From Pseudomonadota bacterium (lineage in GTDB: Bacteria > Bdellovibrionota_B > Oligoflexia > Oligoflexales > CAIYRB01), in the NCBI GenBank assembly GCA_026390435.1, contig JAPLFY010000100.1:35546-99545 (forward strand): 64,000 nt of DNA, in the 5' to 3' direction. This document shows, in pieces, positions 1-7,596 of the stretch. Position 1 is the first letter of the stretch. Every line of letters starts with the position of its first letter. The notes under the pieces were generated by a model that was not told the DNA's origin, searched no databases, and was given only the letters and a program-made list of their open reading frames with translations. The position numbers and the translations under genes were made by a program.

Positions 1-60
1 GTTCACCCTAACCAATCAGTGATAGTTTGAGAGCCTGGTCTTTCGCCACGGTCTCGCAAG
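1..60 (+). ncRNA. ssrS: possible 3' end of 6S RNA (partial)
   Basis: This stretch has no open frame and is followed at once by a strong terminator, so it looks like the 3' end of a non-coding transcript. It keeps the order of elements found near the 3' end of 6S RNA: GTTCA, then AGCCTG, then a CTCG-containing closing strand. 6S RNA sequesters sigma-70 RNA polymerase, and in several deltaproteobacteria-like genomes it lies just upstream of rny (synteny recalled, not checked). The 5' half lies outside the window, so the long hairpin cannot be tested here. Confidence 0.38.
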
Positions 61-100
61 AAAACCGGCTTACCCCGTAACAAAGGGAAGCCGGTTTTTT
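61..100 (+). terminator. rho-independent terminator
   Basis: An 11-bp stem (AAAACCGGCTT at 61-71 pairing with AAGCCGGTTTT at 88-98) surrounds a 16-nt loop and runs into six T residues. It ends the upstream transcript (probably 6S RNA) and separates it from rny. Confidence 0.85.
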
Positions 101-173
101 CATTATGTGACTTTATGGCAGCGAGGACAACGGCTTGCTATTTGTCAATTATGACGCTATTATTTTTGTTTTA

Positions 174-188
174 TCGCCAAGTTGGCGA
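174..188. promoter_or_regulatory. perfect 15-bp palindrome in rny upstream region
   Basis: TCGCCAA-G-TTGGCGA is a perfect inverted repeat about 70 bp upstream of the rny start codon. A TTGACA hexamer follows at 206-211, with only weak -10 matches near 227-234. The palindrome could be an operator or a small hairpin; nothing links it to a particular regulator. Confidence 0.3.
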
Positions 189-255
189 TGCCCGTTGGTG
201 TCGCTTTGACATTAAGACCTGACCTGTAACTTAGGTCAACGAAAGGAGTGTATCC

Positions 256-1824
256 GTGGACGTTGCCATCGGAATTTTGGTGGCGGTCGTCGGAGTCATA
301 TTCGGCCTGCTCGGTGTTGGCGTATTCCTGAATAAGAAGCAACTCGCTGTAGTTTTCAAGAAGGCCGAAGAAGAGGCCAAGCAACTACGGGAAGAGGCGC
401 GTAAAGAAGCCGACAACATCGTTAAGCAAGCTCTGAAAGAGGCAAAAGACGAAGCCAGAAGCCGACGCCACCAGTTCGAAGAAGAACACAAGAACCGGCG
501 CAGCGAGATTACTAAACTCGAGACCAAGATCAAGCAGCGAGAGCAGCAGCTTGAGAAAAAACTGCAAATAGTAGAAAAGCGCGAGACAGAGTTAACGGCG
601 GCGGAGCAATCCTTATCCGATGAAGAGCAAAAATATCAACGGATGAGTGTCGAGTGCAGTCAGACCCTCGATCACGCGCGCAAGACTCTGCAGAACATCG
701 CCAAAATGTCCCCGGAAGAGGCCAAGCGCGAGCTTATCCGCACTCTTGAAGACGAGGCCAGGAAAGAAGTCAAAGAAAAGCTTCGCGCCATCGAAGATCA
801 AGCGCGCAAAGAGGCCGAAGATCGAGCAAGAGCTGTGGTCAGCCTTGCAGTACAGAGGGTTGCCGGAGAGTTTGTTAGCGACGCTACTATCTCCGTAGTG
901 GCGCTACCTAGTGACGATATGAAGGGCCGCATCATCGGGCGCGAGGGTCGCAATATTCGAGCGCTGGAACAAGCAACCGGCGTTGATCTAATCATTGACG
1001 ATACGCCCGAAGCTGTAATCCTATCGTGCTTTAACCCAATACGCAGGGAGATCGCGAAGATTTCTCTAGAACGTCTGGTCGCAGATGGCCGCATTCATCC
1101 TGCGCGCATCGATGAGACGGCAAAGCGGGTCACCAACGAGTTCGAACAGATTATCCGCGAGGCGGGGGAGCAGGCTGCATTTGATGTCGGAATCACCGAT
1201 TTGCACCCTGAGCTAATCAAGCATCTGGGCCGTTTAAAGTTCCGAACTGTTGGTGTGCAAACTGTGTTGCAGCATGCTGTGGAAACCGCTCAGCTTTGCG
1301 GCATCATGGCTTCCGAAATGGGACTCAATGTCAAACGCGCTAAGCGCAGTGGTCTGCTCCACGATATCGGCAAGGCCGTCGATCAAGAAACTGAGGGTCA
1401 TCACTCCCAAATTGGTGCCGACATCTGTGCCAAGTATGACGAGGCAGAAGTGGTCGTGAATGCCATCCGGTTACACCACGAGGATGATATCAACCAAGCA
1501 AGCCCTTACGCTGTCGTCCTTCACACCGCAAATATGCTGTCTGCCAAAAGGCCCGGGGCACGGCGTGAAGTCATGGAAACCTACTTAACTCGCCTGACGG
1601 ATATGGAGAAGCTGGTAAAGGACTTCGAGGGCATAGAGGATGCATACGTGATGCAGGCCGGCAATGAGGTAAGAGCTATGGTTCGACCTGCTGGCGTGTC
1701 TGATCACGATTGCGTGGATCTAGCTAATGAAATTGCCTCGAAGCTGCGCCAAGAGATCACGTTTCCAGGCCAAGTGCGGGTGACGGTCGTCCGTGAGAGC
1801 CGCGTAACGGATTTTGCCAAGTGA
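256..1824 (+). CDS. rny: ribonuclease Y
   Basis: RNase Y is the membrane-anchored endoribonuclease that starts mRNA decay and RNA processing in many bacteria. The 522-aa protein has the full family layout: an N-terminal membrane helix (about residues 4-24), a long charged coiled coil to about 205, a KH RNA-binding domain with the GRIIGREGRN loop near 225, and an HD phosphohydrolase domain with LLHDIGKA near 369. The GTG start is set by GAAAGGAG at 241-248 and by the membrane helix beginning immediately. The stop overlaps the ymdB start by 4 bp, so the two are translationally coupled. RNase J is also encoded in the window (53.9 kb). Confidence 0.97.
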   Translation: MDVAIGILVAVVGVIFGLLGVGVFLNKKQLAVVFKKAEEEAKQLREEARKEADNIVKQALKEAKDEARSRRHQFEEEHKNRRSEITKLETKIKQREQQLEKKLQIVEKRETELTAAEQSLSDEEQKYQRMSVECSQTLDHARKTLQNIAKMSPEEAKRELIRTLEDEARKEVKEKLRAIEDQARKEAEDRARAVVSLAVQRVAGEFVSDATISVVALPSDDMKGRIIGREGRNIRALEQATGVDLIIDDTPEAVILSCFNPIRREIAKISLERLVADGRIHPARIDETAKRVTNEFEQIIREAGEQAAFDVGITDLHPELIKHLGRLKFRTVGVQTVLQHAVETAQLCGIMASEMGLNVKRAKRSGLLHDIGKAVDQETEGHHSQIGADICAKYDEAEVVVNAIRLHHEDDINQASPYAVVLHTANMLSAKRPGARREVMETYLTRLTDMEKLVKDFEGIEDAYVMQAGNEVRAMVRPAGVSDHDCVDLANEIASKLRQEITFPGQVRVTVVRESRVTDFAK

Positions 1825-2618
1825 CTAAGGTTTTAGCTATCGGTGATGTGATGGGCAAGGCAGGACGCCGCTGCCTGGATGATTTTTTGCCAAAGTTGCG
1901 GGAAGAACACTCGCCTGACATCGTCATTGTCAACGGCGAGAACGCCGCTGGTGGCTTCGGTCTTACCGAAAAGATCTACAATGACTTTATCCAGAACCAT
2001 CGCATCGATGCTGTGACCATGGGCAACCATTGGCACGATAAGCGAGAAATTTTTGAATTCATGAAGCGCACGGATCGGCTCGTGTTGCCCGCGAACATGG
2101 GCAACGTCGAGCAAGAGGATATGGGATTGCGCATACTGACGGCGCAAAATGGGATCAGGTTCGCAGTAATTAACTGTATCGGCCGAGCCTTCATGCGAGA
2201 AGGCAATCGGGATATTTTCAAAACCGTAGATAAGCTTTTGGACCATATTCCAAGCTCAGTTCGGATTCGGATCATTGATATCCACGCAGAGGCTACCAGT
2301 GAGAAGCAAGCACTGGGCTGGTACGTAGCTGGGCGTGCGTCTTTAGTTTACGGCACCCACTCTCACGTTCCGACTGCCGACGAGCGCATATTTAACGGGA
2401 AAACCGGCTTCTGCACCGATTTAGGCATGACTGGGGCATACAACTCGGTCATTGGAATCGAGACAGGGGCGGCCATACATCGTCTGCTAACAGGTGAAAA
2501 AAAGAAGTTCGAACCGGCTACCGACGATCCGCGTCTTTATGCGATTCTTGCCGACATTGACGATGACTCCGGACATTGTAAGAGCATTCGCCGACTTCGC
2601 TACCAACTTGACGATTGA
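1821..2618 (+). CDS. ymdB: YmdB-family metallophosphoesterase
   Basis: This 265-aa protein belongs to the TIGR00282/YmdB calcineurin-like phosphoesterases, which hydrolyse 2',3'- or 3',5'-cyclic nucleotides in vitro and affect RNA turnover and multicellular behaviour in Bacillus. The metal-binding motifs are all visible: GDVMGKAGR (about 8), NGENAAGG (39), GNHWHD (68) and THSHVPTAD (180). It starts with GTG overlapping the rny stop, and the rny-ymdB pair is conserved across many phyla, which supports a joint role in RNA metabolism. No signal peptide; cytoplasmic. Confidence 0.93.
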   Translation: MTKVLAIGDVMGKAGRRCLDDFLPKLREEHSPDIVIVNGENAAGGFGLTEKIYNDFIQNHRIDAVTMGNHWHDKREIFEFMKRTDRLVLPANMGNVEQEDMGLRILTAQNGIRFAVINCIGRAFMREGNRDIFKTVDKLLDHIPSSVRIRIIDIHAEATSEKQALGWYVAGRASLVYGTHSHVPTADERIFNGKTGFCTDLGMTGAYNSVIGIETGAAIHRLLTGEKKKFEPATDDPRLYAILADIDDDSGHCKSIRRLRYQLDD

Positions 2619-2639
2619 ATATGCTGAGGACCCTAGCTT

Positions 2640-4376
2640 ATGAAGCTGTCGCGATTTAGTTATTTAACGATGTTCACCTTGCTGAGTTCCACCCCGACAG
2701 CACAGGCTTTCTGGGTGAATGGTAGCGGTCATTACGGACTGCGCGGATCGACCGAAACGGCGCCGGCATTTCAAGGTAACACTGGAACTTTTCAAGCCAT
2801 CGAGCAAAGCTTCTTAATGACTGGCGAAGCTCGCTTGAATGACCAATTAAGCACGTTTGTTGAGCTCCGACTCTTCGAAGACCTTCGCCGGGCGTATTTA
2901 GGCAATACTGGGCAACCGGCTGACTGCGCCGGCAGGAGCACCTCTAGCACAGCTGGATCTTGCGCCGGGCAACACCAAAACACCGGCGAACCTGGCTATA
3001 AGCCTTACACCCCCAACATCACCAAGGCGTATGTTCGATATGCATTTGATTACTGTATTTTAGAGGCAGGCAGGCGCGGGCGAAATTGGGGCCTCGGCAT
3101 GCTGCTTGACGATGGGACCAAGCCATTTTCGCAGCAAATTTCCGCCTTCGATGGCGTGACCTGCAATATAAACATTCAGAAGAGTCAGACTCTCGGATTC
3201 AGCCTCGGCTACGACAAGTTGGCAGAGACCGGCACACCGGTGGATCCCAACTGGAACAATTATCCAGGCCAAGCTGTGGGCACCGGTAACGCCCCGGCCA
3301 CCGCAAGTCGCGGCTTCGGAGCATACGATCCTTATGATGACTTAGATCAGTACTTTTTTACTATCGAGTACGATGATCGCAAGTCGAACGCTGGTGCCAA
3401 CTTCACCAAACAGGTCGGCGTATATTTTGCTCAAATCATGGGCAAACCCTACAAGACCGAATATGTCGTTGCGGATCCCAAAAATCTTGGCGCTGGCTCA
3501 CAGCTAAAAGAAGTTGGAGGCGACGGCACTGACCTGAAGTTTCTCGACTTATATACCGGATTTTACCTAGGTGACCTGGCACTTCGAAATGAAGTGCTGT
3601 TCCGTATGGGCAAGTCCATGGACCCCAACTGGCTCGCACTCGGCGGGAGCTATGGTGTCGGTCAGCCGGTGATGAATAACCTGGATTCCGTCGCTATTAC
3701 CGGTGATTTCGAGTGGACAGTCGCCCATTCGGGTGCACCTCTTGGACCGATTGAGTTCAACAAAGGCGATATGACACGTCATGTTGTGTTTCTCAACTAT
3801 GCATTCGCTCCAGGCAACGAGGAGGGCTACAGGAATTTCGACACCGCACCCTCAGTGGCTGGCTTGGATCCCGCAGTTGCCAGTCAATTGACAAAGTCCT
3901 CGCGGAGCACAAATGTTAAATCCGTTCAATTTCATAGAAACTTCAAGCCAGCACTCCTTCTGTTCAATGCTCAACCAAACGCTGACAGTTTGATAGTTGA
4001 CGGTGCCTTTAATCCTTCACGTTTTGTGAACGCCACCTTGTTCGCGACTGGTTATCGTTATGAAAGCATGGAAACTGGCAACATCGAGGCCAAGTTACTA
4101 ACCGCTAGTCTCAATGAAGGCGTTCCAACAGAAGTGCAGCAGTATTACGCCGCAATCAGCGGGACGGCGGCCGACAACGGTACAAGACCGGCTGGTTTTT
4201 ATGGCAAGAGCCTAGGTGTAGAGCTAGATGTATCCTATACTTATAAGTTTGGACGAGAGGCCGAAATCGGCGCCTCTGTGGCGGCTGCGCTACCAGGTAA
4301 GGCTTGGCAAATTCGGACAGGCTCAAAGCCAACCGCTGATTTCTTGCTGCAGTCGATGGCAGTGTTCCATTTTTAG
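2640..4376 (+). CDS. outer-membrane beta-barrel (porin-like) protein
   Basis: A 578-aa exported protein. Residues 1-23 form a signal peptide ending in AQA. The mature part is rich in alternating aromatic/hydrophobic strands, glycine and asparagine, and ends in phenylalanine (VFHF), the usual recognition signal for outer-membrane barrels. Its segments (YAFDYCILEAGRRGRNWGLG, TNVKSVQFHRNF, DVSYTYKFG) resemble long porin or alginate-export-like barrels, but no specific family can be named. A GAGGA site lies about 10 nt before ATG. It sits 21 bp after ymdB and may be cotranscribed. The transported substrate is unknown. Confidence 0.75.
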   Translation: MKLSRFSYLTMFTLLSSTPTAQAFWVNGSGHYGLRGSTETAPAFQGNTGTFQAIEQSFLMTGEARLNDQLSTFVELRLFEDLRRAYLGNTGQPADCAGRSTSSTAGSCAGQHQNTGEPGYKPYTPNITKAYVRYAFDYCILEAGRRGRNWGLGMLLDDGTKPFSQQISAFDGVTCNINIQKSQTLGFSLGYDKLAETGTPVDPNWNNYPGQAVGTGNAPATASRGFGAYDPYDDLDQYFFTIEYDDRKSNAGANFTKQVGVYFAQIMGKPYKTEYVVADPKNLGAGSQLKEVGGDGTDLKFLDLYTGFYLGDLALRNEVLFRMGKSMDPNWLALGGSYGVGQPVMNNLDSVAITGDFEWTVAHSGAPLGPIEFNKGDMTRHVVFLNYAFAPGNEEGYRNFDTAPSVAGLDPAVASQLTKSSRSTNVKSVQFHRNFKPALLLFNAQPNADSLIVDGAFNPSRFVNATLFATGYRYESMETGNIEAKLLTASLNEGVPTEVQQYYAAISGTAADNGTRPAGFYGKSLGVELDVSYTYKFGREAEIGASVAAALPGKAWQIRTGSKPTADFLLQSMAVFHF

Positions 4377-4402
4377 AGGGTGTGTGACGACGAGGAGGTT
4401 TT

Positions 4403-5845
4403 ATGACAGAGCATGGTCCGGACTGGAGTGCCTATCAGCGCTTAGACGATGCGGCTATCATAGATTTCCTCACCTCAACTGCTGGTGTATTGACTGATCA
4501 CGGGATCATCAGCAGCAAAGACACGGATAATCTGCGACTAGTGCTCAGCGGTCTGAACCCGGGTGCTGGCGGCAGAACATTAATACTCGCTATTAAACGC
4601 GAGCGAGCAGAGTACCTCGAGTTGCTTTTGGCCCGTTTTGGCATCAACGGCCTGTGCTTGAATATACTTCGCTTTACCATTCGCAATTGCCTAATGGCCA
4701 CCACTGCTAGCTTAGGACAGATCGGACAGGCTTTATTAAAAAGAGCGGAACTTCTTTTTAACCGCCCGTTTCTTCTTCAAAGTGACGGTCACCCGGAGCG
4801 TCAGGTGCTTTTCTCGGCGCTAATTGTAGACTTTGTGTCATCCATAGCTAACACATGCCAAGTCATCGGTGATGAACTAGGCAACCTAGCTCGCATGGCA
4901 CCTTGCGATCTGCCCTTATCTACGGCCAAAGATGAGGAAATTGATCGGGATATCGCCGCAGCACTAGGCTTTGCTAGTATCGATCAACACTGCCTCCCTG
5001 GCTACATCACCGAAGATTCAAAAAGGAAAATTGCTCAAGCTTTGGTGGCTATGGCTGATAACGCAATGCAATTCGCCGAGCAATTGATTTGGAATACAAG
5101 CGAGGAAGCTGCACACGATCTTATCTCGGCGGGGGAGCTACTCAAGCTCGAGAGTCAGAGACTAGCGGCAATGGACCTCCCGCGTGGCGAAAGTCTCGTG
5201 ATCTGGGAGGTGAGGCGCCGCCATATTATCGAATGTATAGTCGGGCTAAATCAAACCATAGACCTTGTTGGTAACAGCCTTATCGCTGCTCTGGGTGTGG
5301 AAATCACTAGACCAACACAATTAGTGACGGAATCAGGTAAACGCAGGTTGATTTTTGACTTGATGGCCTCAGGTTTACCAGCAAAAAGAGCTAAATTAGC
5401 GGTCTCTGATCTATTGAGTTACTTATCAAACAATGCCCTGAGACCCGAGCAAGTCCTGCCCGCGGAACTCAATCGTATAAACCCCGACCTAACGTCGTCG
5501 TCCCTGAATACTCTTGGAATATTATTCAACGACAGTTCACTTATGACGCTGGCTGCTAGTGAGAAGAAAACGACCCTAATTCGAGCCTCTGGATTGGCTA
5601 AGATCTTCGGCAACATTAGTCCAACCGCAGTGGTGGCAATGTTGTTTTTAATTTTGAGTGGTGGCTGCGGCTTGAAAACAGCGCCTCAAAGCACGGTTAG
5701 TGAGCTACGGCCTGATATTCCATTTCACATTACAGAGCCGAGTAAAGCGGTTGACGAGAGCCGTAGAGGCCAGGAAACTCAGGCGGCACCGCAGCTCAAG
5801 GCAGGAGAAGGTGGCGATGGCAACGTTGAGAGAAAATCTTTCTGA
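4403..5845 (+). CDS. degenerate argininosuccinate-lyase homologue fused to LptM-like lipoprotein tail
   Basis: Residues about 20-400 align with argininosuccinate lyase (ArgH): DEEIDRDIAAALGF (about 176) matches ArgH's YEIDREQLAGWLGF region, and FAEQLIWNTSEEA (about 222) matches its FAEDLIFFNTGEA helix. The catalytic signature GSSxMPQKKNP that should follow is replaced by ISAGELLKLESQR, and the HTGRSRND and GYTHLQ motifs are also gone, so lyase activity is very unlikely. Residues about 404-423 are hydrophobic and end in LSGGCGLK, a lipobox followed by the GLK start of LptM/YifL-type lipoproteins. In Geobacter-like genomes argH, a small lipoprotein and lysA precede dapA; here the first two seem merged and lysA is absent. 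A strong GAGGAGG site and an intact 480-codon frame suggest it is translated. Confidence 0.72.
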   Translation: MTEHGPDWSAYQRLDDAAIIDFLTSTAGVLTDHGIISSKDTDNLRLVLSGLNPGAGGRTLILAIKRERAEYLELLLARFGINGLCLNILRFTIRNCLMATTASLGQIGQALLKRAELLFNRPFLLQSDGHPERQVLFSALIVDFVSSIANTCQVIGDELGNLARMAPCDLPLSTAKDEEIDRDIAAALGFASIDQHCLPGYITEDSKRKIAQALVAMADNAMQFAEQLIWNTSEEAAHDLISAGELLKLESQRLAAMDLPRGESLVIWEVRRRHIIECIVGLNQTIDLVGNSLIAALGVEITRPTQLVTESGKRRLIFDLMASGLPAKRAKLAVSDLLSYLSNNALRPEQVLPAELNRINPDLTSSSLNTLGILFNDSSLMTLAASEKKTTLIRASGLAKIFGNISPTAVVAMLFLILSGGCGLKTAPQSTVSELRPDIPFHITEPSKAVDESRRGQETQAAPQLKAGEGGDGNVERKSF

Positions 5846-6728
5846 TTTCCATGGTGTGTGGACGGCTATTGCGACGCCCTTCCGGACCGACCAGCAGATC
5901 GACTGGCAGGCTTTTGAAAAGCTTTTGTCCCTGCAAGATCAAGGCAATGTCAGCGGCATAGTAATTTCTGGAACCACTGGTGAGTCGCCGACCCTAACGG
6001 TACCAGAGAAATTATCCCTCATTCGCAAAGCTCGGGCTTTTTTAAGTCCAAGGGTTAGAGTGATGGCTGGTACCGGCGATAACAACACCCAACAGAGTGT
6101 TGAACTGTCTCGCCTAGCAGAAGACGCCGGGGCTGACAGTCTTCTAGTGGTCACGCCACCATACAATAAGCCTACGACTGCTGGACTTATTCGCCATTAC
6201 CGAGCGATTACGGACAGCGTGAGCATTCCCGTTTGCCTATATCATGTCCCGAGCCGCACAGCTCATATGCTTACTGTCGACCAAATGACCACTGTCTGCA
6301 AAGAGGGAAATGTCAAAGCGGTCAAAGAAGCCAGTGCAGATTTAGGCTTTTTCTCACGCAGCCTTCATGCGACCGCAATCCCGTTTTTATCTGGCGACGA
6401 CACCACATATCTTGCCTGTTTAGCCGTTGGTGGTAAGGGTGTGATCAGCGTCATAGCTAACATTTTTCCACGCGAGATGGTTGCGCTCACCAATGCTTTC
6501 CACGCCCGCGATTTGACCAAGGCTCAGGCCATACACCACGGCCTCATGCCCGCGATTGACGTGATGTTTTGTGAAACAAATCCCGGTCCATTAAAATCTG
6601 CCCTGGAAACACTTGGGATTGCTAAGAATGTGGTCCGAGCCCCCCTAGCGGAGGTGTCGGAAGCCAACAGACGCCGCATTGCTGAGACTGTTTTGGCGGC
6701 TAAAGAACAGCTCAAAGGACTGCTTTAA
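5817..6728 (+). CDS. dapA: 4-hydroxy-tetrahydrodipicolinate synthase
   Basis: DapA condenses pyruvate with aspartate semialdehyde, the first committed step toward diaminopimelate and lysine. The 303-aa product has GTTGESPTL, the PPYNKP tyrosine motif, the Schiff-base lysine in VKAVKEAS (about 170) and the SGDD loop. ATG 5817 was chosen over an upstream in-frame GTG at 5700 because AGGAGAAGG (5802-5810) sits 6 nt before it and the protein then begins at the usual family position. It overlaps the 3' end of the ArgH-like gene by 29 bp, so translation may be coupled. dapB follows after 1 bp. Confidence 0.96.
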   Translation: MATLRENLSDFHGVWTAIATPFRTDQQIDWQAFEKLLSLQDQGNVSGIVISGTTGESPTLTVPEKLSLIRKARAFLSPRVRVMAGTGDNNTQQSVELSRLAEDAGADSLLVVTPPYNKPTTAGLIRHYRAITDSVSIPVCLYHVPSRTAHMLTVDQMTTVCKEGNVKAVKEASADLGFFSRSLHATAIPFLSGDDTTYLACLAVGGKGVISVIANIFPREMVALTNAFHARDLTKAQAIHHGLMPAIDVMFCETNPGPLKSALETLGIAKNVVRAPLAEVSEANRRRIAETVLAAKEQLKGLL

Positions 6729-6729
6729 T

Positions 6730-7542
6730 ATGACGGACCTTGATAGGGGTCGCGGACTTTGGCTGCACGGCATTTCAGGCAGGATGGGTCGAGAGATCCA
6801 GAAGCTGTTTGTCGAAAATAAGGCGCCAGGGCTTCGGCTAGTCGGCGGAAGCGCTAGAACTTTCGAAGGTGATCCTTTCTATTTGGGAAGGACGACAACT
6901 CCGACCCTCCTTGCAAACGCCCTGGAAAGAGATGATGTCGAAATCGTCCTCGACTTTTCCAGCGCCGCTGGAAATCAACTGTTACTAGAGTCGTTTAAGT
7001 CTAGCCAACTTCGTCGCAAGGCACTGGTCATCGGCTCGACTGGAATGGGGGCACACGACCAAAAGTTATGGCGTGAACTTGCTCAACAACGTGAATTGCG
7101 ACTCTTGTTCGCACCAAATACCAGCATTGGTATTCTTATGGCCGTCAAGGCGGCTCTACTTGTGGCACCAACACTAAAAGGCCTTGGCTTTGATATCGAG
7201 ATCACTGAGACGCACCACCGCAACAAACAAGACGCGCCAAGCGGGACCGCTCGCTTTCTAGCTGAGTCCATAGTTAGTGGTGTAGATGGTCTGAAGATAG
7301 TAACTGACCGGCACGGAGCAAGACTGGAGCATGAACTTGGTGTGCATGCAGTCAGGGGCGGCGGAGTATTTGGGGAACATGAAATACGGCTCATCGGAGA
7401 TTCCGAGGAACTCTGCATCTCCCACCGCGCCTTCAGTCGAAGCCTATTTGCTGCTGGTGCCATCGTTCTTGTAAATTGGCTAGTGACAAAGAGTCCTGGC
7501 ATTTATGGACTGCTCGATGTCGATCTTAGAGAAATTATCTGA
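6730..7542 (+). CDS. dapB: 4-hydroxy-tetrahydrodipicolinate reductase
   Basis: DapB reduces the DapA product with NAD(P)H to tetrahydrodipicolinate. The 270-aa protein has the Rossmann glycine motif HGISGRMGRE (about 11-20), GSTGMG, APNTSIG and the catalytic HHRNKQDAPSGTA segment (161-173). ATG 6730 lies 1 bp after the dapA stop, so the pair forms a tight operon. A longer in-frame start inside dapA (6679) is unlikely because it adds sequence not seen in the family. Later DAP-pathway genes are not in the window. Confidence 0.95.
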   Translation: MTDLDRGRGLWLHGISGRMGREIQKLFVENKAPGLRLVGGSARTFEGDPFYLGRTTTPTLLANALERDDVEIVLDFSSAAGNQLLLESFKSSQLRRKALVIGSTGMGAHDQKLWRELAQQRELRLLFAPNTSIGILMAVKAALLVAPTLKGLGFDIEITETHHRNKQDAPSGTARFLAESIVSGVDGLKIVTDRHGARLEHELGVHAVRGGGVFGEHEIRLIGDSEELCISHRAFSRSLFAAGAIVLVNWLVTKSPGIYGLLDVDLREII

Positions 7543-7546
7543 CCAA

Positions 7547-7563
7547 CTAGGCTAGCCGCCTAG
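7547..7563. terminator. inverted repeat between convergent genes
   Basis: CTAGGC (7547-7552) pairs with GCCTAG (7558-7563) around a 5-nt loop, placed between dapB and the convergent minus-strand gene. There is no T tract, so this is only a possible bidirectional terminator. Confidence 0.4.
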
Positions 7564-7596
7564 CTTAACGGTTCAGCCGCTGCTCTAAGCCGCATC

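Noticed and set aside
5700..5816. Longer DapA start at GTG 5700
   Set aside because: It adds 39 basic residues read from the lipoprotein tail in another frame; the ATG at 5817 has a proper ribosome site.
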